Position numbers and translations under genes: made by a program. From assembly GCA_016302165.1 (NCBI GenBank), contig JAEDOD010000065.1, positions 1 to 10,084 of the forward strand: 10,084 nucleotides of DNA, written 5' to 3'. This document shows, one piece after another, positions 1-5,750 of the stretch (its first letter is position 1; each line of letters opens with the position of its first letter). The notes below the pieces were generated by a model that worked only from the letters and a program-made list of their open reading frames with translations, had not been told where the DNA came from and made no database searches. This DNA comes from Sphaerochaetaceae bacterium (lineage in GTDB: Bacteria; Spirochaetota; Spirochaetia; Sphaerochaetales; Sphaerochaetaceae).

Positions 1-112
1 CAAGTTCCGATTCCGCTTTTTCCAGGATCTCCTCATATGAAGAGTTGTCTTCAAGAGATGCCTTCAATAGAATCTCCTTTATCATTAATTCAGGGAGAAT
101 AATAGGTTTCAT
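1..112 (-). CDS. Unidentified protein, N-terminal 37 residues only (gene runs off the window)
   Basis: An open minus-strand frame starts at ATG 112-110 and stays open to the window edge (37 full codons). The visible peptide begins MKPIILPELMIKEILLKA and continues with an acidic, helix-like segment rich in Glu, Leu and Ser. No family is recognisable from so little. The start is supported mainly by context: a promoter-like -10 and a purine-rich leader lie just upstream, nearly the same as those before the next gene on this strand. No good Shine-Dalgarno sits at the usual distance; a GAGAUG lies about 12 nt upstream. The competing ATGs nearby (ATG AAA TAA and one reading into an early TGA) close at once. 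It is transcribed in the same direction as the AlbA_2-type gene upstream of it, probably from its own promoter. Confidence 0.5.
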   Translation of the reverse strand, partial: MKPIILPELMIKEILLKASLEDNSSYEEILEKAESEL

Positions 113-180
113 GCATTATTTCATCTCTTTCTTTTTTCTTTCTTTCTTTTTTTATAAAAGAGAAAGAAAGCATAAGAAAA
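113..180 (-). repeat. Homopurine promoter-leader repeat, copy 1
   Basis: Read on the minus strand, this stretch runs TTTTCTTAT, a pyrimidine run, TATAAA, then AAAGAAAGAAAG and GAAAAAAGAAAGA up to the start codon. It matches 1557-1634 in the same order and orientation with small indels, so the two are direct repeats about 1.45 kb apart that flank the AlbA_2-type gene. The pyrimidine and purine halves also form a dyad: 138-152 pairs with 156-170 with one G:T position and a 3-nt loop. The dyad is not followed by a T-run on the minus strand, so it is not an obvious terminator. Confidence 0.6.
151..180 (-). promoter_or_regulatory. Probable sigma70-type promoter for the partial gene at 1-112
   Basis: The -10 is TATAAA at 156-151. 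The -35 is weak: TTTTCT at 180-175 (18-nt spacer) or TTTCTT at 179-174 (17-nt spacer). The call rests mostly on the -10 and on its close match to the better promoter upstream of the AlbA_2-type gene. Confidence 0.4.
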
Positions 181-233
181 TCACCCTGGCTTTTCCAAGA
201 TACTTGATATAAAGGATTAAGTTCCTGACGTTT

Positions 234-1556
234 TCACTTCAAGACATACTTTGAGATCTTTCCTTTTCCTACAGATGTCAGTTTTCCCGATTCACATAGC
301 TCACGGAGTAATCGGAAAGCCTTGGTTGTACCGGCGCCAATCAGTTCTTCTGTCTGTTTTCTAGTGATCGAACCATTTTCTGAAACAAAGTCTATAATCA
401 GCTCCTTCTCATCTTTAAGGGATTCCTTCTTGCTTTCACTTGTCCTTTCTATCCCCTCTACCAGAGGAAGTTCATTACGGTTGGGAAGAGTAACACGAAA
501 TACTCCCGGTGCAGTTTCGAATACCGGCTCAGAAGAAAAACCTTTGTACCCTCTCTTGATTTTTCCTATACCGGTTCCGTAACTCTCTATATAGTGCAAC
601 CTATAGAAAAGCGCAGCGAGATTGGGATTTCTTGATTGAGAAACCCCAAGAAAGATGGAAGGAAGGGTCAATCCGGAAACAAGGCCTCCAAGAGATACAA
701 ATTCAATCCTGTCATCATAGATATTGATTATGGTGCTTCCGCTATATGAATAATCCCGATGGACAATGCAGTTCAGCCAAGCTTCTTTTATCGACTCTTC
801 AGCGTAATCCCTGGTATCGGTTCTGCCCAATCCTGAGAAAGTTGCCTTGGTCTTGTTGTTAAGATCCAGGAACTGATAAACATCCACCATCTGTTTCAAT
901 ATTGATCCTCCGAACTCTCTTCTGTCACGAAACAGCTCCTTGTCGATTCCCTGGAATATGGCTATTTTTGTTGTGGTTTCACACTGGTCGGACAGTATAA
1001 GCGCAAGATTTGTGTAAAGACCATCTTCACCGACAAGCTTCAAAGTCCTCATCTGGGCTTCTCCTATTTCGACATTCGCTTTATTCATTTCTGCTTTCAG
1101 TACATCAAAGGTCAGATCCTGTTTCAGACTACGGCATGATTCAAAGGAGCGTCCGCTGCTTTGAATTATTAGATCGCGAATACCTTCATCGCTCATGGGC
1201 TGGGAAGAGCTTCCTTTCCTTACATAGACACCTGAGGGTCTAAGCCCCTTTTCCTTGAGATAATAAGGCCTGTTTGTTCCTGTCGACACTTTTATTTCCA
1301 CAACGTCCCTTTCTTCCATCTTTACGGTTTTAATATTCACGAAAGGCATAATGTCCGGAGCAATCGTATCCCTGAGGGAACTAGAGGCACGAAGCATGGT
1401 GTCATCAGGGTTTTCGACGCCACAAACACTTCCATCGTCACGCACACCAATATAAAGTGTCCCCCCATCGGAGTTGGCAAAAGCAACAACTTCCTTGCCT
1501 ATACCCGAAACGTATTGCTCTTTGTATTCTGTATCATGGTTTTCGTATGCCGTCAT
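234..1556 (-). CDS. AlbA_2/Schlafen-type ATP-binding protein with C-terminal winged helix
   Basis: This 440-residue protein has the usual architecture of the putative DNA-binding/ATP-binding family (AlbA_2 domain plus a GHKL-like C-terminal region), often annotated as transcriptional regulators. The N-terminal AlbA_2 domain spans about residues 8-135, with TEYKE (9-13), AFANSDGGTLYIGV (25-38) and YVRKGSSSQP (111-120). The ATPase-like part includes EAWLNCIVHRDYS (258-270) and SYGTGIGKI (325-333). A winged-helix segment occupies about residues 383-440. Length and order are normal for the family. The frame is open further upstream to 1637, but those codons are only the purine tract (a Lys/Glu/Arg run). 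ATG 1556 is preferred because AGAGG lies 5 nt before it and homology starts soon after. It has its own promoter at 1609-1637. The cellular role is unknown; members occur both as regulators and near defence loci. No terminator is evident after the TGA at 234. Confidence 0.88.
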   Translation of the reverse strand: MTAYENHDTEYKEQYVSGIGKEVVAFANSDGGTLYIGVRDDGSVCGVENPDDTMLRASSSLRDTIAPDIMPFVNIKTVKMEERDVVEIKVSTGTNRPYYLKEKGLRPSGVYVRKGSSSQPMSDEGIRDLIIQSSGRSFESCRSLKQDLTFDVLKAEMNKANVEIGEAQMRTLKLVGEDGLYTNLALILSDQCETTTKIAIFQGIDKELFRDRREFGGSILKQMVDVYQFLDLNNKTKATFSGLGRTDTRDYAEESIKEAWLNCIVHRDYSYSGSTIINIYDDRIEFVSLGGLVSGLTLPSIFLGVSQSRNPNLAALFYRLHYIESYGTGIGKIKRGYKGFSSEPVFETAPGVFRVTLPNRNELPLVEGIERTSESKKESLKDEKELIIDFVSENGSITRKQTEELIGAGTTKAFRLLRELCESGKLTSVGKGKISKYVLK

Positions 1557-1634
1557 TTGGACCTCTTCCTTTCTTTTCTTTCTTTTTTCTTTCCTTTCTT
1601 TCTTTTTTATTATAAATAAGAAAGAATAAGAAAA
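1557..1634 (-). repeat. Homopurine promoter-leader repeat, copy 2
   Basis: This is the upstream copy of the repeat at 113-180. On the minus strand it shows TTTTCTTAT (1634-1626), a pyrimidine run, TATAAT, then a leader of roughly 45 nt that is almost entirely A and G, built from GAAA-type units, ending in AGAGGTCCAA before the ATG. It is about 10 nt longer than copy 1, with extra GAAA-like units. The all-purine leader means the transcript would be unstructured and rich in Shine-Dalgarno-like sequence. Confidence 0.6.
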
Positions 1635-1637
1635 CAA
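1609..1637 (-). promoter_or_regulatory. Sigma70-type promoter of the AlbA_2-type gene
   Basis: A perfect -10 TATAAT at 1614-1609 is preceded, after exactly 17 nt, by TTGTTT (1637-1632), which keeps the TTG of the -35 consensus. Transcription would begin near 1601, giving a 5' leader of about 45 nt made almost wholly of purines. Confidence 0.65.
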
Positions 1638-1638
1638 G

Positions 1639-1833
1639 AAAGAAAGCAGGAATCTTGCAATGAAATGAAATTGTTCCTTGCCTACACCTTATACGAAGAG
1701 CGAAATATAGACAGTGAGGAGAAAAAATCTGAATAGCAGCTACCTTCTACATTCTCTCCAGGGTTCCAGCTTGAAGGCATATAATCTCCTTGTCCTTTTC
1801 TCACAGCCAGAATAACCTATATTCAAAGAAGTA
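1639..1833. other. Intergenic stretch without a supported gene
   Basis: This stretch separates the divergent AlbA_2-type and DUF3784-like genes. It holds one 23-codon plus-strand frame (1665-1736, beginning MKLFLAYTLYEERN) without a proper ribosome-binding site. I see no convincing promoter for the DUF3784-like gene, no strong hairpin and no repeat. Confidence 0.5.
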
Positions 1834-2208
1834 TTGCAAATAATTGACAACTTCAGGGAGAGAAAAGAAACGACACTTAAGGATATTTCCAACGGGCCGG
1901 CAACAGCTATTCTTTGGATTGTTTTCTCTCTTCTTCTTGTTATCAGCATCATCCTTCTCTCTGGCCATGGTTCCACTCTTATTGCCGGATACAATACTGC
2001 ATCAAAAAAAGAAAAGGAAAGAATAGACCAGAAAAAGTTATGTAGGATAGTGGGAGCTGGACTCCTGCCGATTGCTGTTCTTGTTCTTATCATGGCACTA
2101 TTCCTAGATACTCTTCCTTCCTTCTTTGCCTATATCTTCGTCTCCTTCACCCTATTGGATGCAGTATTGGTCGTAATACTTGCCAATACCAGGACAAAGA
2201 ATCTGTAG
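1834..2208 (+). CDS. Small DUF3784-like membrane protein
   Basis: The 124-residue product matches the layout of DUF3784 proteins: a first hydrophobic helix (about 25-43, ILWIVFSLLLVISIILL), then the family-like motif SGHGSTLIAGYNT, a charged KKEKERIDQKKLC segment, and two further hydrophobic helices (about 73-92 and 96-117). Function is unknown in this family. The start is uncertain. The frame is open only from 1816, and the first plausible start is TTG 1834 with a weak AAGAAG upstream. No ATG, GTG or other TTG lies between it and the first helix, where the family usually starts. The extra 24 polar residues may be a real extension or may mean the true 5' end has been lost. A weak hairpin follows the stop. 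Confidence 0.6.
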   Translation: MQIIDNFRERKETTLKDISNGPATAILWIVFSLLLVISIILLSGHGSTLIAGYNTASKKEKERIDQKKLCRIVGAGLLPIAVLVLIMALFLDTLPSFFAYIFVSFTLLDAVLVVILANTRTKNL

Positions 2209-2682
2209 ATGATTGATTTCCAAGAAATCTTTTGTCCAGTGATATGACAGGAATATGAGTTTTATGCTCCCCGGTATGGTTTTCAGAAGATACGTGTTTT
2301 TTTCTTCCAGAGAGACGGCATCAGCAAGCACTTCTTCCGGACTGAAGATAATGCATCCAACAGCATTCAGGATTTTTGGCATCATGCCCATATATCAAGG
2401 ACCTATGAAGAGTAACTGCCATTCCTTTTCTCTCTGAAACTAGACGGTAGTGGTATCCATTCCATATCTACTTAAGAGTGCATGTACATTATTAGTCAGC
2501 GCCACCAGATCCGCTCCTTCTGACAGCAGTTTTCTTTTCTCTCAAGAAGGTAGTCATCCAGATAGCTTCCGGAAATATTCATCAGACCCCATAGCGCTAC
2601 CGATTACGACAGGTCAAGAGATATGTTTTCTGCCTTCTCTGACCACTTCTTTTCTCTCTTCTTCTTGATAAGTCCTTTGAAA
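2152..2682 (-). pseudogene. Possible decayed protein-coding gene, family not identified
   Basis: The minus strand here gives protein-like peptides that connect only across stops and frame changes. From 2682 one frame reads EEERKEVVREGRKHIS, a TGA, then PVVIGSAMGSDEYFRKLSG and another stop. A second frame gives SYLDDYLLERKE. A third gives LLSEGADLVALTNNVHALL, SRYGMDTTTV, stop, QREKEWQLLFIGP, stop, then a 79-codon open stretch containing PKILNAVGCIIFSPEEVLA. This suggests one ancestral gene broken by at least three in-frame stops and two frameshifts. The 3' end overlaps the DUF3784-like gene by 57 nt, so the true end is unclear. I do not recognise the family. Apart from this, 2209-2747 shows no intact gene on either strand. 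Confidence 0.35.
2215..2233 (+). terminator. Weak terminator after the DUF3784-like gene
   Basis: A short hairpin GATTTC-CAA-GAAATC followed directly by TTTT lies 7 nt after the TAG stop. The stem is only 6 bp and AT-rich, so efficiency would be low. Confidence 0.35.
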
Positions 2683-2711
2683 AGTGGTGTATTATATAAG
2701 TAAGGTATAAC
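2665..2711 (+). promoter_or_regulatory. Likely ferritin promoter region, exact elements unclear
   Basis: This AT-rich segment upstream of ferritin contains TTGATA (2665-2670), TTGAAA (2677-2682), TATTAT (2690-2695), TATAAG (2695-2700) and TATAAC (2706-2711). No pair has ideal spacing; the best is TTGATA with TATTAT at 19 nt. Just downstream is a small inverted repeat, TAAGGT (2701-2706) and ACCTTA (2724-2729), with a 17-nt centre, which could be an operator. It is not a recognisable Fur or PerR box. Confidence 0.3.
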
Positions 2712-2747
2712 TAACCTGAAGGCACCTTAACTATTGGAGGAATACAA

Positions 2748-3257
2748 ATGGACCAAAAAGTTGCTTATCTTCTGAATGACCAGATCAACAAGGAATTCTA
2801 TTCAGCTTATCTCTATCTGGATATGGCAAACTTCTACACAAGAAAGGGTCTTGACGGCTTTGCAAACTGGTATGAAATCCAGGCAAAGGAGGAACAGGAC
2901 CATGCAATGCTGATGTATCAGTATCTTCATAACAATGATGTAGAGGTGACCCTTGAGGCAATTGCCAAGCCAGACAAAGTATTCTCAACTCTCATGGACC
3001 CATTGAAGGCAGGACTGGAGCATGAGAAGTATGTCACTTCCCTTATCAACAACATCTACAGTGCTGCTGTAGCTGTAAATGACTTCCGCACCACACAGTT
3101 CCTGGACTGGTTCATCAAGGAGCAGGGAGAGGAGGAGAAGAACTCCACAGATCTCATCACCAAGATGGAACTCTTCGGTGACGACGCTAGAAGCCTCTAC
3201 ATGCTCAACTCCGAGCTGGCAGGCAGAGTTTACTCAGCTCCATCACTGGTTCTTTAA
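2748..3257 (+). CDS. ftn: Bacterial non-haem ferritin (iron storage)
   Basis: This 169-residue protein has normal ferritin length and is cytosolic. Ferritins oxidise Fe(II) at a di-iron centre and store the ferric mineral inside a 24-subunit shell. The ferroxidase ligands expected from E. coli FtnA are all present, shifted by one residue: E16, E49, H52, E93, Q126 and E129, within NKEFYSAYLYLDM, AKEEQDHA, LEHEKY and IKEQGEEE. There is no haem-binding Met at the bacterioferritin position that I can identify, so plain ferritin is preferred over bacterioferritin. GGAGG at 2736-2740 lies 7 nt before the ATG, a strong ribosome-binding site that suits high expression. The gene stands alone between an AT-rich promoter region and a strong terminator. 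It is likely iron- or oxidant-regulated, but no known operator is evident. Confidence 0.95.
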   Translation: MDQKVAYLLNDQINKEFYSAYLYLDMANFYTRKGLDGFANWYEIQAKEEQDHAMLMYQYLHNNDVEVTLEAIAKPDKVFSTLMDPLKAGLEHEKYVTSLINNIYSAAVAVNDFRTTQFLDWFIKEQGEEEKNSTDLITKMELFGDDARSLYMLNSELAGRVYSAPSLVL

Positions 3258-3264
3258 AACCAAG

Positions 3265-3296
3265 AAAAGCCCTGTTTCCTAGGAAATGGGGCTTTT
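3265..3296. terminator. Bidirectional terminator between ferritin and lipase
   Basis: AAAAGCCC (3265-3272) pairs with GGGCTTTT (3289-3296), and the inner TTTCC/GGAAA segments extend the stem around a CCTAGG centre with a short internal mismatch. The flanking A and T runs make it work in both directions. It ends ferritin transcripts and also overlaps the TAA stop of the convergent lipase gene by 2 nt. Confidence 0.85.
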
Positions 3297-4200
3297 ACCA
3301 TTCCTTCTTCTCTATAGTGTAGGAACGAGTGATCACATATGTGAAATATACGTCCATCCTATGGTTCTCCCACTTATTGAGAATAGTAAAGCCGCATATA
3401 TCCTCAAGATTTCTTTCTGTTATCACCGAGTATATCCAATCTGTCACTGTCTCAGGAGGGAATATGATATCGGTCCCGTATCTGCCAATTGGAGTAATCA
3501 TCTGAGGCACAGGATCGTTTTCATTGATGATGTTTATGGCGTTGGTCACCCCTTCCCCATTCTCCACTTCCACTGAAGGACAAGCGAATGTGTAGGTGAA
3601 GATGCTGTTTCTATCAGCATACTCCTCAAGACTTAAGGAAAGAAGATTGGCGCAGGCTCCTCCCATACTGTGGCCTGTGACCAGAAAGACATTCTTATCC
3701 TTCTTTATCCTTTCAGGACTCTTTCCCACCACCTCCTCCAGGTACGTTTCAAACATCTCCATAATATATTCCTGAGCATGGCGGAAGTTGTCGAAAAGAG
3801 ACTTGATGTCTGTCAGCACATCGGAAGTGGAAGCTGTACCCCTGACCACTATGAGAAAATAGTTGGTTCCCTTCACCCTTCTGTAGGCGAAGGCCACTAC
3901 AGGCTCTGAAATCCCATTCTCCTCCTCTTCCAGCCATAGCTTCCGATATCCCAGCTTCTCGACACAGTCAGAAAGAGCCTCTTTGGATACGTAGATCTCC
4001 CGGGAAAGCACAATGGTTGCCTTGGCTATTTCATCTACATATCCCTTTGAGGAGTCATCAAGAAGACTGAAGTCCCAGTCCACATTAAGCCTTATGACAT
4101 TATCCTCCTCAAGGACGGAGTGGTATGTCAGGACTTCACTCCAGAGAGGAAAGAGAAAGAGCAGAGATAAGAGTATTGATAGAAATAAGCGCTTCTTCAT
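3295..4200 (-). CDS. Secreted class 3 lipase (alpha/beta hydrolase)
   Basis: This 301-residue protein carries a signal peptide (about 1-21: MKKRLFLSILLSLLFLFPLW, cleavage near WS-EV; no lipobox Cys), so it acts in the periplasm or outside the cell. It belongs to the lipase class 3 family, whose members hydrolyse acylglycerol esters. The nucleophile is S178 in GHSMG (176-180), the likely acid D229 in NDPVPQM, and the likely base H280 in ENHRMDVYF. VVRGTAS (118-124) is the usual oxyanion strand. All three catalytic residues are in family order. The frame is open to 4287, but ATG 4200 is chosen because the signal peptide starts there. No Shine-Dalgarno precedes it; the 14 nt upstream are TTATATTTAACCGG. 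It lies 73 nt after the MATE gene on the same strand, behind a perfect hairpin. The native substrate cannot be told from sequence. Confidence 0.88.
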   Translation of the reverse strand: MKKRLFLSILLSLLFLFPLWSEVLTYHSVLEEDNVIRLNVDWDFSLLDDSSKGYVDEIAKATIVLSREIYVSKEALSDCVEKLGYRKLWLEEEENGISEPVVAFAYRRVKGTNYFLIVVRGTASTSDVLTDIKSLFDNFRHAQEYIMEMFETYLEEVVGKSPERIKKDKNVFLVTGHSMGGACANLLSLSLEEYADRNSIFTYTFACPSVEVENGEGVTNAINIINENDPVPQMITPIGRYGTDIIFPPETVTDWIYSVITERNLEDICGFTILNKWENHRMDVYFTYVITRSYTIEKKEW

Positions 4201-4214
4201 CCGGTTAAATATAA

Positions 4215-4246
4215 TAGAGAAGGACAATAGTGCATATCCTTCTCTA
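4215..4246 (-). terminator. Perfect 10-bp hairpin between MATE and lipase genes (terminator or leader element)
   Basis: TAGAGAAGGA and TCCTTCTCTA form an uninterrupted 10-bp stem with a 12-nt loop (4225-4236). On the minus strand it is followed by TTATATTT, so it could be a modest terminator for the MATE transcript. It also ends only 14 nt before the lipase ATG, so it could instead be an operator or a leader structure controlling lipase expression. Confidence 0.5.
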
Positions 4247-4273
4247 GACAAAATCCTTATGGTGTGGAGTGCC

Positions 4274-5644
4274 TCAGTCTCCGTCAATCATAATTTCCCT
4301 TTTACCAAGAGGATTCTTATGCCTCCAGATATAGGTGAAGAAAAGGGTATGGGCTATGGCCGCCACAATCCAGGACACAGGGTAGACGATGTATAGGGCC
4401 TCCGGAGTCCTGAAATGGGAGAACACTGTGAATACCCAAAGGATTCTTATGCCGCAGATACAGAAAATGCTGGTAGCCATAGGAGTCAATGAAAAGCCCA
4501 GGGACCTCAGACAAGATACCATCATCTCTTCAAAGGCAAAGAGGAAGTAGATGGTAAGTACATAGCGGACCCTTATCATTCCGAAGGATATGACTTCGCT
4601 TTCCTTGGAATATAGGGAAAGGATCCTGTCTCCGAAGGATAGACAGAGAATACCAAGAATCAGGGAGGATGTGACAGTAATGAGGAAGGAGCTCTTCATG
4701 ATTGGAGCCATCCTTTCCTTCTTTCCTGCCCCAAAGTTCTGGCTCAGGAATGAAAGATTGGTCTGGGCAAGACAGTTGTTTACAGTATACATGAAGCCAT
4801 CTACGCTGTTGGCTGCAGTGTTGCCGGCAACAGCAAGGGAGCCGAAGGAGTTAACTGAAGACTGGATAAGCACATTGGAGACGCTGAACACCACAGACTG
4901 GAGACCTGCAGGAACTCCCATATAGAGAATCTCCTTAAGGCTCTTATGGTCAATTCCAAGCTTGGAGAAGTAGAATTTGACACTTGAGCTTCCTTCAATC
5001 AAGGCCCTCACAACAAGAAAGGCTGAAAGGGCCTGACTGATTATGGTAGCCAGGGCTACTCCTGCTACATCCAGCTTCACTACTATTACAAAGAAAAGAT
5101 TCAGCAATACGTTCAGCACTCCTGCAAAGGTAAGGTAATAGAGGGGACGCTGGGTGTCGCCATCGGAGCGAAGAATAGCTGAGCCGAAGTTGTATACAAG
5201 GTTAAACACCTGGCCCAGGAATATTATTCTCATATAGAGAATAGACTTATCTATAACATCAGGAGGAGTGTCCATCAAGGCGAGAAGAATCGGCGAAAGG
5301 AAAAAGCCCATGACAGAGAGGATGACTCCTGAAATGAATGCCACTGTAAGGGCTGTATGTACAGCTTTCTCAATTCCATCCCTGTCTCCCCTTCCTATGG
5401 CTCTCGCCACAACCACATTCACTCCCATGGATATGCCGATAAAGAGATTCACCATCAGGTTCGTGATGCTGGCTGTGGAGCCTATGGCAGCCATGGAGGT
5501 ATGGCCTGCAAACCGTCCCACCACTATAGTGTCTGCAGCGTTGAAGCAGATCTGCAGAAGCCCTGAAATCAGCATTGGAATGGCAAAAAATATCATGGAA
5601 GGCACAATAGGCCCATTAAGCATATCTATATCTTTCTTCTTCAT
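4274..5644 (-). CDS. MATE-family multidrug/toxin efflux transporter
   Basis: The 456-residue product is a polytopic inner-membrane protein with about 12 hydrophobic helices, the standard MATE length. MATE proteins expel cationic drugs or metabolites using Na+ or H+ gradients. Diagnostic stretches are FNAADTIVVGRFAG, NLFIGISMGVNVVVARAIG and SAILRSDGDTQRPLYYL, placing it in the bacterial DinF/NorM-like group seen in Firmicutes and spirochaetes. The frame is open to a TTG at 5665, but ATG 5644 is favoured: MKKKDIDMLNGPI resembles the usual N-terminus. GGAGG lies only 2 nt upstream of that ATG, which is close; the next Met (MLNGP) with AAGAAAG upstream is an alternative. A promoter at 5675-5703 suits a start here. 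Lipase follows on the same strand. The substrate is unknown. Confidence 0.92.
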   Translation of the reverse strand: MKKKDIDMLNGPIVPSMIFFAIPMLISGLLQICFNAADTIVVGRFAGHTSMAAIGSTASITNLMVNLFIGISMGVNVVVARAIGRGDRDGIEKAVHTALTVAFISGVILSVMGFFLSPILLALMDTPPDVIDKSILYMRIIFLGQVFNLVYNFGSAILRSDGDTQRPLYYLTFAGVLNVLLNLFFVIVVKLDVAGVALATIISQALSAFLVVRALIEGSSSVKFYFSKLGIDHKSLKEILYMGVPAGLQSVVFSVSNVLIQSSVNSFGSLAVAGNTAANSVDGFMYTVNNCLAQTNLSFLSQNFGAGKKERMAPIMKSSFLITVTSSLILGILCLSFGDRILSLYSKESEVISFGMIRVRYVLTIYFLFAFEEMMVSCLRSLGFSLTPMATSIFCICGIRILWVFTVFSHFRTPEALYIVYPVSWIVAAIAHTLFFTYIWRHKNPLGKREIMIDGD

Positions 5645-5674
5645 CGCCTCCAATAATGGAACCAAATCATTTTT

Positions 5675-5703
5675 ATTACAATAGTCACCACAGATTCTTG
5701 AAA
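5675..5703 (-). promoter_or_regulatory. Promoter of the MATE gene
   Basis: TTTCAA (5703-5698), 17 nt, then TGTAAT (5680-5675), five of six matches to the -10 consensus. Transcription would begin near 5668, giving a leader of about 25 nt that includes GGAGG. It sits back-to-back with the barrel-gene promoter, 12 bp apart, so one regulator could affect both. Confidence 0.5.
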
Positions 5704-5715
5704 ACAGACACTCAG

Positions 5716-5744
5716 TTCACAAAATAACGGCAATAGCTTATTAT
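5716..5744 (+). promoter_or_regulatory. Promoter of the barrel-like gene, giving a leaderless transcript
   Basis: TTCACA (5716-5721), exactly 17 nt, then TATTAT (5739-5744); each hexamer matches consensus at five of six positions. The expected start of transcription, 6-8 nt after the -10, is the GTG start codon at 5751 or next to it, leaving no room for a ribosome-binding site. Confidence 0.6.
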
Positions 5745-5750
5745 TGAAGT

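Noticed and set aside
138..170. The dyad downstream of the AlbA_2-type gene as its terminator
   Set aside because: On the minus strand the stem is followed by A/G-rich sequence instead of a T-run, and it coincides with a promoter -10; a promoter role fits better.
113..1634. Flanking direct repeats as the ends of a mobile element carrying the AlbA_2-type gene
   Set aside because: The repeats lie at the promoter of each gene, are low-complexity, and there is no transposase, integrase or target-site duplication.
1557..1637. N-terminal extension of the AlbA_2-type protein (Lys/Glu/Arg-rich, starting at 1637)
   Set aside because: It is only the purine tract read as codons and contains the promoter; ATG 1556 has AGAGG at good spacing and fits the family start.
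1665..1736. A 23-codon plus-strand frame starting MKLFLAYTLYEERN
   Set aside because: There is no ribosome-binding site at proper distance, no promoter, and no recognisable family; such short frames arise by chance.
1740..2093. A 117-codon minus-strand frame
   Set aside because: It lies wholly antisense to the DUF3784-like gene, is Arg-rich with no domain pattern, and looks like a frame shadow.
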